NCBI GenBank assembly: GCA_047967505.1 | Contig: CM106541.1 | Length of the DNA stretch: 64,000 nt | Origin: Dipteris shenzhenensis | Taxonomy: Eukaryota > Polypodiophyta > Polypodiopsida > Gleicheniales | Direction: 5' to 3' (one strand) | Part shown: positions 36,092 through 48,180 of the stretch, piece by piece | Layout of the letters: each line of letters starts with the position of its first letter | Numbering within the stretch: the first letter of the stretch is position 1 | The notes under the pieces: model-generated | What the model was told of the DNA's origin: nothing | What the model saw: the letters and a program-made list of their open reading frames with translations, nothing else | Database searches by the model: none | Position numbers and translations under genes: made by a program

Positions 36092-37605
36092 TGTTATTTG
36101 ACCGTGCACATAACCGATGGGCACGATCCTTTGCACATGAAGCAGTCAAACCTATGTTAAAGCATGTGCAAAGTATCATATGCATCGGATATGCTTTTGA
36201 TGGTCAAAGTCCCCACAAATTCCATTTTTCACCAAGTGTCATGCACGACCGTCAAAAAATAGTATTTGAGATGTGTCATTCGAACGTGCACATAACCGAT
36301 GGACATGATACTTTCTACACACATGAATCCAAACTATGTTAATGCACATACAAATTATCATACCCATTGTATATGCTTTGGATGGTCAAAGTCACCACAA
36401 ACCCCATTTTCCATCAAGTGTTATGCACAACCATCAAAAAATATTATTTGAGGTGTGTTATTCGTACGCGCACATACCCGATGGACATGATAATCTTCAC
36501 TTATGTCAATCCAACCTATGTTGAGGCCTGTACAAAGTATCCTACCCATCAGACATGCTTTGGATGGTTAAACTTGCCACAAATCCCATTTTTCACCGTG
36601 TTATGCACAATCGCCAAAAAACATGCTCTAACGTGTGTTATTCGAGCATGCACATACCCGATGGGCATGATACTTTGTACGTGTATAAATATAATCTATT
36701 TTGAGCTGTCTGCAAAGTATCATGCCATCAAATATGCTCTAGATGGTCAAATTCACCACAAACCCCATTTTTCACCAAGTGTTATGCACAACCATAAAAA
36801 AATAGTATCTAAGGTGTGTCATTCAAATGCGCTCATACCCAATGGTCATGATACTTTGCACACACATCAATACAACTAGTGTTGAGGTGTATGCAAAATA
36901 TCATGTCCATCAAATATTCTTTGGATGGTCAAATGTGCCACAAATACCTTTTTTCACGAAGTGTTATGCACAACCGCCAAGAAATAGTACTACCTGAGGT
37001 ATATTATTCGAATGCACTCATACCTGAAGGGTACATGCTTTGCACAAGTAAAAATAAAACCTATTTTGAGGTTCATGCAAAATATCTTGCCATCGGATAT
37101 GCATTGGATGGTTAAACGCATCACAAACCCCGTTTTTACCAAGTGTTATGCACAACTACCAAAGAATAGTATTTGAGGTGTATTATTCAAATGCTCTCAT
37201 ACCCTATGGGTACAATACTTTTCACGTGCATCAATACAATCTATTTTGAGTTGTGTGCAAAGTATTATGCCCATTGGATATGCTTTGGATGGTCAAAGTC
37301 ATCACAAATCGCCTTTTTCATCAAGTGTTATCCACAATCACAAAAGAGTAGAGTTTAAGGTGTGTTATTCGAACGCGGACATATTGGATGGACATAATAC
37401 TTTGCATTTATGTCAATCCAACCTCTTTTTAGGTCTTTGCAAAGTATCGTGCCTATCGAATATGCTTTGGATGGTCAAACACGCCACAAACTCCATTTTT
37501 CACTAATTGTCATGCACAATTGCCAAAAACCACGCTTTGAGGTGTGTTGTTCGAATGCGCACATATACGATGGCCATGATACTTTGCAAGTTCATCAATA
37601 CAAAT
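36092..37605 (+). repeat. 181-bp satellite, about 8.4 units
   Basis: Units start TGTTATTCGAACGCGCACATA at about 36092, 36275, 36456, 36636, 36817, 37002, 37181, 37363 and 37545, so the spacing is 179-185 bp. Shared words are GATGGGCATGATACTTTGCA, ATATGCTTTGGATGGTC and AAGTGTTATGCACAA. Units differ from each other noticeably. The length fits nucleosome-size plant satellites. Frames such as 36367-36879 are repeat artefacts. Confidence 0.95.
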
Positions 37606-38274
37606 CTTTTAAACCCTATTTTTGGGGAAGCTTTAGAGGCTTTGTGCATGCGAGAGAAGTAAAGAGAGTAAAAGAGAGAATGGAAAAGTGAGGAAAGAGA
37701 GGAAAAGAGAGAAGGAAAAGTGAGAAATCATATGATTATGCATATGGATGAGCATATGCTCATGCATAAGCATATAACTAATTAGTGAAAGGAGTTGGAG
37801 AAGCAACTTTCCAAAGGGATTGGATTGACGGGACAAAGAGAAGCCTACAAACAAGGAGAAAGTACAAAAACAATATGTATAGCTTTCATACTCTTCTTTT
37901 TCATGATTGTTTTTTGTGTATTGTTTCTTCCTTTAAAGAAAGAAAAGGAGAGGAAAGGAGGAGAGAAACTTTAGAAAAAGGAAGGGGAAGTGAAAGTAGA
38001 GGAAGGGAAAGTAGAGCGTATGTGCGTACATGCATGCGTATGTGTGTACGTATGTATGTGCATACATACATATGCACACGCACACACATATATAGTTTAT
38101 CCATGGATTTAAATGATTTTTATTTATTAAAGTTATTAAAAACTTAAACTTTTAAATGAAGATTCTTTAAAATGAAAAATTATACTAGGATTTCTACAAT
38201 ATAGAGTAATGTAAGAATTAGATTTCTTAGTTTTTGCATTATTAGTACAATATGATAGTGTAAGTAAATCAACT

Positions 38275-39300
38275 CTTTATTTCAAAAGGGTAGTGTCATA
38301 TCTGAGCCTGTCTGTAACATAAGAGACAGAGGTACTACCCCTTTCTTGAGCATCAGGCAATGCTTCAAACCTATGCCCTACTGAGCCTGACGGAGCCACA
38401 ATCAAAGTCGGCTCAAGCTGAAAAGCATCGAGATAGAGCTGTAATAACTGAGGTGTATCTGCTAGATCACCCTCTTCTAACCACTTTGCATGTAATGTAG
38501 AATAATTTTCGCATTTTACCAAGTAGCGTCGGAAAACTCTACCTTTGATCTTCCTTATGTGCCAAAATCTTTTCTGGAACTAGGATCTCATCCAATTCCT
38601 CAACCTCTGGTTGTACCTCATCAAGCATATCCTCTGGTATGTACCCTTAAAGAGATTCACATGGAAAGCATTGTGAATCCTTTAATGATCTGATAGCTTC
38701 AACCTATAAGCTACATCAGCTACATCACTTAACTTCTCTGAAACCTGAAAAGGCCCATAATATTTCATGCTGAGTTTGGGGAATAACCGATCTTTGCCCC
38801 TTTTCTTTTTCAGCCTTGCTTTTCCAAAGCACGAAAGAACCCAATCACCTTCGTTAAATATAATTCACGACGGTAACAATCAACTGCCTTTTTTTAAGTC
38901 TTCAGGAGAGCCTACTTCATCTTCTTATAAGCCATATCCATGCTCTACCTCATCTTTTGAGTACACAATCAGGTCATCAAAGAAAGTGCCTACAAAAGCC
39001 CTATGCTCTCGGAAGATTCTGTCCAACATCCGATTAAAAGTTGCAAGAGCATTCATAAGGCTAAATGACATAACTAAGAACTCATACAACCCGAAGCTAG
39101 TCTTGAAAGTTGTCTTGGACACATCCGCTGGATGAATGCATATTTGATGATACCCACTCTTGAGATCTATGCGACTGAAAATGCCCGACCCTTCCAATCT
39201 ATCTAGGATATCGTCAATCCTTGGAATTGGAAATCTGTTTTTTATGGTTATCTTGTTAAGTTCATGATAATCAATGCACATTCTTCAAAATCATCACTCT
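38275..39300 (-). pseudogene. Ty3/gypsy chromovirus pol remnant (copy 2)
   Basis: Same order and same internal deletion as 2510-3545: RT core (39281-38925), integrase C-terminal part (38860-38640) and chromodomain-like end (38522-38277). The RT keeps FFDD (codon 38973-38975). The chromodomain frame is open for 81 codons, with VKCENYSTLHAKWLEEGDL matching the aromatic-W-acidic pattern of chromodomains, and a glutamine (38418-38420) where copy 1 has a stop. It is the less decayed copy but still lacks RNase H and the integrase core. Confidence 0.88.
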
Positions 39301-39639
39301 TTTGCACCAACAAAACCGTAAGGATATTTTCATAAAGTAGATTTTTTCAATAGAAATTTAAGTATAAAAATGGATCGGGACCGTGCACCAGTCTATGTAA
39401 GAAGTTACATTAATTTTCATAATTTTGTTTTATTTGCTACTGTTTCTTATCTTTTGGTGTAGCTTATCTTTGTTACATTTTTATAATTTTGATTTTATTT
39501 CCTTCAAAACACTCTTAAAAATTCCTTGTTTTTATGTTTTTATCTGTGTTTTGAAGCGTGAGTTTTTCCTTAAATTTTATCCATAAACTAGTCCAAAAGT
39601 ATCTATTAAAATGAATTTGTACATTGACAAGTCCGAAAT

Positions 39640-40402
39640 GAATGAAATAAGTGTTAAAATTAGGAGTCGCAGTTGCCGATCTAGCTTCATGAGCCATAGG
39701 TGGAGATCTAGCTTCACAAGTCATAGATGGAGATCAATCTTGCATGTGTCCACACAAGGAATTCTAGCATGGGAGCCAGCAACACTTGTACTTCTGTCAC
39801 CTTGTGTGCTTGCAAACTCTACTCCACTTACACCTTGACCTTCCCAAATTGATCTTCTTTGGATTTTTCTAGAAGATTACAATTTCTTTGTTAAGATGCG
39901 ATCTACTGCAATAGCTCTTGGGGCCGCACGACATTGAATGCTCTTTCTTGAGGCACCAAGCAAGTGACCCCTTATGCGAGGCGCTCCCCCTGATTTTTGC
40001 ATTCCATAATACTTGCATTTCCACTCAACATAGTCACAAATATTAATGACAAAGTCCCATTCTGGACCATGTGACTTATGTTTTTTTCCCCTTTGCATGT
40101 GGAATACCTCTTTGAGAGGATTGTGACACCCGCATAAATCCTCTCCCCATATCTTGGTTGATAATCTCATAGGGTGGATCAAGCATTGGGGTAGTGTCCA
40201 TTTCACCATTCAGATCTCTTTTGTGAATCCTTGTCCAACCCCTCAGGCATATGATGCCTAACTTGGGCATGACTTGATGCATCCATAGTTTGCCTACTCA
40301 CAACTTGTCTTGAAGGTTGTGCACGAACATTTCTAGTTGAAGGCATTTTTGATTGTGCATTCGTAGTCGCAACTCGTACTTTGTTTTTGCTCACATCATT
40401 GC
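39640..40402 (-). pseudogene. hAT BED-finger remnant (copy 2)
   Basis: Counterpart of 3900-4612. It keeps the pattern WKCKYYG, GGAPRIRGHL and, unlike copy 1, a cysteine after the HL (IQCRAAP, codon 39931-39933). The leader starts at 40394 (MSKNKVRVATTNAQ) and a 15-bp deletion near 40240 removes part of the linker. No catalytic domain. Confidence 0.65.
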
Positions 40403-41639
40403 CATCTCATCTTCCCCTTGTCTACATGCTTTACTAATAAATTAGAACAAAATCAAAATCTCACAACTCTAAACTCTAAATCCTTAACTCAAGACTCCTC
40501 ACTAACAATCACATTCATTGGCACTCATGATCGTGGTCCACAAGTTTTCCAAAATGCAAGGAGTCGTAGACCACCACCCCCAGGAGGACACAACAAACAC
40601 TCACATTCACTAGCACTCGTGGTCGTGGTCTCTGCGATTTCCCCAAAATGGAAGGAATCGAAGTAGCGAACCACAACCCACAAGTATAATGAATGCTGAC
40701 TCACCTTCCCCCACTCAACCTTACCAATATGATCCAGATCGTGGTTCACCTGTGTATTCGAAGAAACCAAATGGTTTATTAGAATATGAACCACAATCGG
40801 ATCGAATGGAGAGCCTAGACTGTCCTTTCCACCAATATATAATGTGGCGTTGCATGGGAAACCATGTAAACAATACCTTCGATACCATTAATACTATCAG
40901 CGGTACCACGACAAAAAAAGTGGTAATATTGTATTACCACCAATTATATTACCATCGATGGTAATATTTAAAATATCAAGAATAGTATTACCCAATTCTA
41001 GGTTTTCGTAATCAACATGATCACATTGATTTCATGCTACTATAGAGCGTAATTAACAAACATTAATAACCTGTCAATGCAAATGTGAACATGAAAACAT
41101 GAACCTTGGTGACTCCCAAATGTGGCACCTAGGGACTCTGTGATTTGTGCTTCAATGTCTAGCATCCTAATTTACATGCCATGGATGTCCACGTGTTACA
41201 ATTAGGTCTCGGTCATGTGCTAGGATGTCTACATGGGTTCAAATTCTAGGTTTAGGACCTACCATGCTCGGGAATAGCTGACCTATTGTGTGACATCTAT
41301 GTATTGTGCACTCGTGCCCCAGAGGATGACAACAGCTCCCAAAAATGTGATGTAGTGAACCTATACAGCCCCAAACATCGGGTGAAGCAAGAACCCTGAA
41401 GAAGGTGTGCACTTTTGTATCCTTTTTTACGGTAATGTGTGTGCTGGACATGTACACACCTGTCCAAATGGTCCTAAGTAGGAGAGGAATGTGTTCTATC
41501 CATGGCTAAGTCACGTATGTCTCGGATGCTCCAATGCACTTGGGTGACTCGGCTATGGACATGTCTAGTTGGGTGACTCGGCTATGGACATGTCTAGTTG
41601 GGGGAAATATCATGGTTTGCTTTTCTGCCCTTCTTGTTG

Positions 41640-43820
41640 CAATGAGACATGTCTCAGATGTCTTCCATGGCATTGAATGGCCCTGATGTCTTCCTACATG
41701 CAGGGAAGTCCCCCACACACAAGAGAGAGAGGGAGACTATTGTTTCCAACATGAGGACACCAAAAATTGTTAGGTCCAACAAGAAAGAAAAAGGTAGGTA
41801 CCTAGAAACAACATAAAGCTCCTATTTTCTCTCTTGAAGCACCCCGCTCGAAGACATGTCACTGATGTTTTCCTTGGCATTCATGGCCAAGATGTCTTCC
41901 TACATGTAGGGAAGGCCCCCACACACATGTTGGGGAGGGAGACTGCTATTTCCAACATGAGGACACCTAAAACCATTAGGAGCAACGAGAAATAAAAAGG
42001 TCAATGCCTCGACAAGTCAACACTGAACTCAACAAGCAATACTCTGACTGAGGTTCGCCTCATGCTTGCAGGGAAGGCCCCCACTGTGCTTTTGGAAAAA
42101 ATAGTTGTATACATATCAACACCACCCGGTTTGAGAAGGTCCCGATATAAAGTGAAAGGTAACGGACGGAGATGGTCAAAAATTGTTGATTCTATGATTA
42201 CTTGTTCCTTGCTTCAAAGAATGTTTGCCTGACCATAGGAGATGATCAATTCTCCCCACTGGATTCATTCAAGACTTGCTAGGAGGATAAGTGCAATGCC
42301 TACAAAGAATTTGTCTCGCCAGAAAGGGAAAGGTTTAACTACTTGTGCTCCAACATTTGACTTCGTAGAGAACATACAGGGAACCCATGAGTGAAAGGTG
42401 AAGGTGCTACATTTCTTGGGATTCCCTTCTAGTGATGTCTTGCTTTTTGTTTGATTATATGATTCTTAATTTTTTGCTTATGCAGGAGATGATACAAGCA
42501 CCCCACTTGACAACTCTGAATTGCTTGCTAGTGTTACACTGCCTGCTCAGAATTTGTCATGCCAGAAGGAGAAAGTGAGTTGTTGTTTGTCAATGTCAGT
42601 GTCATGAAGAACAACATTGCTTCATTAGTTTGCTACATGTTTTGCATGTGCAGCTCCTGATAGGGTGAGCCAACCCACCTGCATCTTTAATGTGACTCCT
42701 CCAAATGCAAAAACCAATAGCCTATTGCATTGTATTTTTTTATTTAACTCTTGGGAATGTGGAATCATCAAAGAAATGTTAACATGAGAAAGGGAAAGGT
42801 GAGCATGCATTGCTTGCATCCAACAAAATTGATTGCTGGAGCATCATTTCCTCTTTATCAAATTGATTGGACCCCATGTCTTGATTCTATCTGGACACTC
42901 ACAAATTGTTTTACTCTATTGTTTTATATGGAGAGCCCGCCCACTCTCAAATCTGACTCACCTGGTAGGAAATGGTCCAATCAAGTATGAGGCCTAGGTG
43001 GATTGGGGAAAGGTGTTGTTTTGGGATAAGCAATATATATGCTTTATCGAATTGATCGAACCCTGTGTCTTAATTCTATCTTGCCACTCACAATTTTTTT
43101 TTATGTGCAGGACATTATATGGAGAGCCTTCCCACACAAATCTGACTTGCCTACTAGGAAGTGGTCTCAATCAAGGATGAGGCCTAGGTGGCATAGGAAA
43201 GGTGTGGTTTCAGGATAAGTAATATATCCGCTTGATGTTGGTTCTATGTGCATCGTGGATTAGATTAAATAATGTGTATTTGATTTCATTTACTCATGTC
43301 TAGGAGGTGGTGATCATTCATGGGCAAGGGAAAAGTCATTGACTTGACAGATGATAGCCCCCCCAAAAGGATGCTCCAGAGGTAGAGCCACTGCCCCTAA
43401 TGGAATTGCCACAAGTAGGTTCACCCCAAATGAATTTCTTGATCAAAATGTTGGTGGATCATTTAAAGCACCAAAGCGCGATGCAGGCTTTGAAAAAGTT
43501 ATTGAAAGAGTCAAGTGCCTCATTGAAGGTCACCTTCAAGGACACGTCCCCAAGCAATCTTGAGCCCATAGTTTGCACTGTACATACCATAAACAAGAAA
43601 GTGGCCAGTAACTCCAAAGTCCCGAGTGAAGAGGCATCTTGCAAGAATAATCTTCATGTTCAAAGATGTGTGATGCACATGGGCCTCACCCCAATGGGGA
43701 AAGACTTGAAGATGGGTGGGTTTAGGGATGTGCATCATTGGCGAGAGTCCACGCTCCCTACGCCCACTCCCCATGTGACCAAGCGGGCTTCTAAAAGGGT
43801 TTCTATGCACTTCTAGCCAA
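41640..43820 (+). pseudogene. Remnant of the unrecognised multi-exon gene (copy 2)
   Basis: Counterpart of 5810-7990. The exon at 42486-42575 is open here (CAG at 42548-42550). The SUMO-interaction-like start lies at 43321 (MGKGKVIDLTDDSPPKR), again followed by a C7 run that breaks the frame. One extra T near 43513 (GAGTCAAG against GAGCAAG) shifts the downstream frame relative to copy 1, so a different frame (43400-43816) is open. Neither copy can make a full protein as read. Confidence 0.45.
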
Positions 43821-44262
43821 ATGATCTGACGAGCCGCCACCTTGAGGAGAGAACCTTGCCAAAGAAGAAGTCATTACACTAGTTGGTGAAGCATGCTTTT
43901 AGACATTTCCACTTTTTGATATGTAGAGCAAAGATACGTAGAGTAGAGATATGTAGATCACAGAGTTTTGGTGATATGTATCCAATCAATTTTTCCATAT
44001 GTAATAATTAAATGGGTTGCACCTTCTGTACTGAGCATTTTCAATGTTTTTTGAAGTGACATCTCTTTTATTTGCAGTGACAATTCTCTGCATTTTTATA
44101 CTTGAAATCATTTTAAATGAGAATGAAATACATGTCTACTTGAAAGCATATAGCTCATTGCTATGGGATGCGTAACAATCTGACTCTTGAAATTTCCATT
44201 CCCACTGAGAATAGCGTATTTATCATTGGCAAGTTAGGTGGAGTACATAAGTTTAATTTTTT

Positions 44263-45034
44263 CACAACAAGATATTGGTCGGTTTTTGACACTAATACCG
44301 ACGGAAACTAACTATTTGTTTTTTTGGATGGGGAAAATCATCGTTTTAAAATATGGTACTAAAGTCAAAAAATATTAGTCGGTAATAAGGTCGGTACATA
44401 TTGAGTCCTGACCTTTTTTATGAATTGTAATGGTCGGTATATACTGACACTAGTAAGCCAAAAAAAGGTCGGTATATATCAACCTTTAATAGATCTAACA
44501 AAAATTTTGTGGAGCGGAACAGGGCTGTTTCAGCCCCATTCATGCCCACTATTGTCTATATTTTATTATAGGGGAATTTGTACAATAGAACATCTGAGGT
44601 AAATTTGCTTAAAACTCTAAAATCATGTTTTATTACAAAATTTCTCTTATGAAAAGGGTAGTACAAAATTTTAAAATGAGATACAAAATGCTGAGCGTAT
44701 GCTAAATACAATGTAAACTAATACTACTACCACTACCACTACCACCACCACTACCACTACCACTACCACTACCACTACCACTACCACTACCACTACCACT
44801 ACCACTACCACTACCACTACCACTACCACTACCACCACTACCACTACCACTACCACTACCACTACCACTACCACTACCACTACCACTACCACTACCACTA
44901 CCACTACCACTACCACTACCACTACCACTACCACTACCACTACCACTACCACTACCACTACCACTACCACTACCACTACTACCACTACTACTACCATACT
45001 ACCACTACCACTACCACTACGAACCGCTAGACTC
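44263..45034 (-). mobile_element. CACTA terminus (copy 2), truncated
   Basis: Same CACAACAAGATATTGG terminus and GGTCGGTA subterminal motifs as 8435-9050. A longer CCACTA array follows at 44708-45020. The transposon ends at CTAGACTCA (45034), where the sequence passes straight into gypsy gag. Confidence 0.85.
44708..45020. repeat. (CCACTA)n array, copy 2
   Basis: About 50 units, roughly 90 bp longer than in copy 1. The 134-codon minus-strand frame across it is nearly pure valine and is an artefact. Confidence 0.95.
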
Positions 45035-46935
45035 AAGGCCCGTGTATCAAGGATATAGGCCATCAACATACCCAATCAAGCCCAATCCAACACAGCCACA
45101 TCCACCAATTCAGCCTTTCCTATCTGACAAGGTAGTTTGTATTCTAGCGGACGCACTAGGAAGGGGGCAATCCCTAGTGGGCCACCTACAGTCTATCCTC
45201 CAGGAATGTTGAACACCTCAAGAAGTAGACCTGTAGCCATCTCTAAGCTAATCACTAAGTTCTTGGGTGAAGGAGATCCGATCTCCCATGTGGAGCACTT
45301 CGAGCAAATCTGCAAAGCATTTGGCACTCCAAGAGACCTGGAAATGGTGAGCGCCTTTGGTCTTAGCCTGGATGTCAAGGTAGGCCGATGGTATAGGGCA
45401 CTCAATCCTGAAGAAAGGGTTAATTGAGAGACACTGCGGAAGGCCTTCGTCATAGGCTTTGCACCTAGTTGCCACAAATGGAGCCCCATCAATCAATTGT
45501 ATAACGTGAAGCAGCAAGCTTTGTCTCTTTGAGACTACATAGCCAAAATCAAGCACCTAAATTCACGCTGCAAGTCTTACAAATGAATGATTGATGAGCA
45601 GCTATTGCCACTCTTCCTCAATGGTTTAGCACACAACCACTTGATACTCTTGAACCCAACCCCGTTCGAGTTGGGCAGTAAGGTGGCCATCCGCCTAGGT
45701 GACAACATGATGGAAAAGGCCCAAAAAGGTAAATCTGTGGCCCCATCCAAAGTATCAGTCCCCTCGAGAGCTTCTACACCTGAGCCTACCAAGGAGTCAA
45801 GGGTAGAACCTAAGGGCTCAAGCATAGAAGAGTTGGCAACAAGTTTGTTGAATCAATTGAACCAGTAGCTAAGGATAGGTGGAGCTAATGCTCCAAGCCC
45901 CACTTGTTTCCAAGAAGAGATAATGTATGGTGTGGGGTGTGCATGGGGAACCATCCCTCCAATGAGTGTCCTTGCCTTAAGGCAAGGCACGCACTCTATT
46001 GTTCACATTGCGTGAGATGGGGAAACCATGAGACCTCGCAATGCTGATTTTTGAAGGTCCTTCCCCAACCTACTTTTCAATCAAGGCCGTAGTTAGCCCT
46101 AACTGCCCCTCCACAACAAATGGCTATTCAAGCAGCCCCTCATGCCAATAAAGGGCAATTCAAATCTCTGAACACATTCCATTACCACCCCCAGTTCTGG
46201 GACCTCAACCTCCACCCCCAATCACCCCCTTAAATTAGGTCTTGGTAGAGGAAGTTCCCAATGATTGGGAAGGTCCCGAATCTACTCCAATAATTGAGGG
46301 TTATATTCATTGCAAGGACCACACATGCCAAATTAACACATGGAGCCATTATGTGCTCCAAGATGACCAGTACGTGTCTGTGTACCAAGTGACTCTTGTC
46401 TCTTAAAGGACAAGAGACATGAATGCCACAACAAGAAGGCCTCCCATCCAATGTCATGGATGTGGAGGGGCACATGAACAAAGTGATGGTAAATCCAATA
46501 GTAATATGCTATGGATGCCAAGGGGAACCACTACGTGAAGGATTGCCCACACAAACATACTACTACTGTGGCACCTTTAGCTTCAACTACCCAAGCCCCC
46601 TTATGCTCAAGTTGTGGAGTAGATCATCTGTTTAAGTACTGCCCTATGCAAAGAGCTACAACTCCAACTCCTTCACTAGCAAGCACACCACTATGGTTGC
46701 TCAACGTGGAAGATGGCCAGATGAGCTCCATGTCCTTAAATGTGCTAACACGGTTACAAGAAAGGGCCATGATAAAGGAGTTGCGTAAGCAAGCTCGAAA
46801 AGACAAGGCCAATGCTTCACCACCTAGAGAATCCTCTCGGTCCCCAAGGGATAATTCAAAATTAGCCACCACAAAGGGGGATGATAGGGTAGTAATGTAG
46901 GATGGATCCAACAAGGATGCTGCAACCCTCACTAC
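45035..46935 (+). pseudogene. Ty3/gypsy gag with an array of zinc knuckles
   Basis: 45137-45427 and onward encodes a gag core: ITKFLGEGDPISHVEHFEQI, FGLSLDVKVGRWYRALNPEE, then after a stop LRKAFVIGFAPS and DYIAKIKHLNSRCKSY. In the family this assembles the particle. From about 45925 come cysteine motifs: CGVCMGNHPSNEC, CSHCVRWGNHETSQC, CHGCGGAHEQSD, CYGCQGNHYVKDC (with a one-base shift) and CSSCGVDHLFKYC. That is at least four CCHC-like nucleic-acid binding knuckles, more than the usual one or two. A charged tail (46740-46900) follows. Stops are frequent. Confidence 0.8.
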
Positions 46936-47700
46936 CACCTCATAATCTAGTAGGGCTTCTTCGAAGCTTAATGGATTGATTCCATAGAGACATCAAGTGC
47001 AAGCAAAAGCATCTTCACCTAGGGTTTTTAGAGTGTGCCAATCTGACTTTTGTAGAAAAATTTATCACTTCTACAAGGACTGGCATGTGCTGTTGGGACT
47101 TTGTGCCAAGGTTGGTGCATGTTCTTAGTTGTTGTGGTGAGGAGCATCTTGGTACTTCCAAGAGCTTTCTATTGTTCTATAGAAATGTTGTTACTGGCTC
47201 ATGCTAGAGTTCTTATGCATTGAGGAGTAATTTATTGTGAAGTCTACACAGCTTTGTAGAAGCAAGTTGTGAAGAATTCATGCAGTAGAGTTTGTTTCTT
47301 ATACCAAGGACACTTTTAGAGGTTCAGTGGGCACCATTTGTCTAATCTAATTGGAAAAGAGCTACATATCATGGGAGCCATTTGTCTAATCTAATTGGAA
47401 AAGAGCTACACATCATGGGAGTTCTCTCACAAGTTTTTGTGCTCTTTCTTTGGAATATAGCACAATGTATGTGAGTTATGAAGTGGAGTCTTCTTGCTTG
47501 GTATTCATGGATTTTGTGGTTCATGAGATGTTTATGTATGCTCTATGTTCAAAAATCATGTGAAACGTGACATGTCATGTAGCTATAAAGGTAGTTTCCT
47601 TGTTACTTTTCCCGTCTTATCAGATCTGACTTCTTGATATTTGCTAGTCCACATCAAAGTGAGCGCTATTTTATTTGAACTAGTCCTTTTTGTGTTGTAT
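46936..47700. other. Spacer with a short tandem repeat
   Basis: 47334-47418 carries a 50-bp unit (ATTTGTCTAATCTAATTGGA, AAAGAGCTACA) twice. Otherwise nothing recognisable. Confidence 0.6.
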
Positions 47701-47719
47701 CAGTTTGCCCACCAACTAT

Positions 47720-48180
47720 CAAGTCAATGTTTTCCATCATACATGTTATTCTATATCTCTTGCAATCACATGTGTCATCTTCTTGCACATCCACGTGCGT
47801 TAGTCTATCACATTAATCCTTCCAACTACTTGCATGCTGCATTAGAATTTAGCTCTTTATGCATCTGCCACTTCCTATTTCCATGTTAATTTTAGTTCAT
47901 CTTGCCTTGTTGTGCACATGTTAATGCGTAATGCCACCATAGCCACCACACATGTGTGGAATTTTCTATTTATTGGTTGCTTTACTGTGTATAGTACAAG
48001 CATGATCCTTTGATGTGGCAATCTTCTTGTCTGGTCTGTTGTTGCCATGTCATGGTCTCATGCTTACTCATTGACAGTTAGAGCCTATGGCTCTAACAAC
48101 ATGTTGAAATATTTAACACATGGCATAATTTGGTCGAGCCGTGTACTAAGGGTGCCCCAACCCTCAGCCACCTAGCCAAT
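47720..48180. repeat. Direct repeat A, retroelement-like
   Basis: Aligns imperfectly with 49000-49510. Shared words include CACATGTGTCAT, TAATGCGT(C)ATGCCACCATAGCC, TACAAGCATGATCCTTT, TTGAAATATTTAACA and GGGTGCCCCAACCCTCA. The piece GGCTCTAACAACATGTTGAAATAT resembles a decayed LTR/PBS junction on the minus strand (compare 29560-29580). Confidence 0.6.

Larger units (their letters stand above)
37651..45034 (+). repeat. Copy 2 of the 7.5-kb segmental duplication
   Basis: Direct-orientation counterpart of 1874-9424. Its left flank is the 181-bp satellite, while copy 1 has copia pol there. Copy-specific changes: extra 22 bp at about 41052-41073, an extra 29-bp tandem unit near 41571, an insertion of about 45 bp at 39650-39696, and lack of the 300 bp at 8575-8877. 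At 45034 it jumps to sequence that in copy 1 lies at 12013, a 2.6-kb deletion. Confidence 0.93.

Noticed and set aside
36367-36879. 170-codon plus-strand frame
   Set aside because: It lies wholly within the 181-bp satellite and its residues repeat with the satellite period.
36092-37605. CRISPR-like regular spacing
   Set aside because: The units are contiguous 181-bp satellite monomers, not short repeats separated by unique spacers, and the genome is eukaryotic.
44671-45075. 134-codon minus-strand frame
   Set aside because: Nearly pure valine from the same hexanucleotide array in copy 2.
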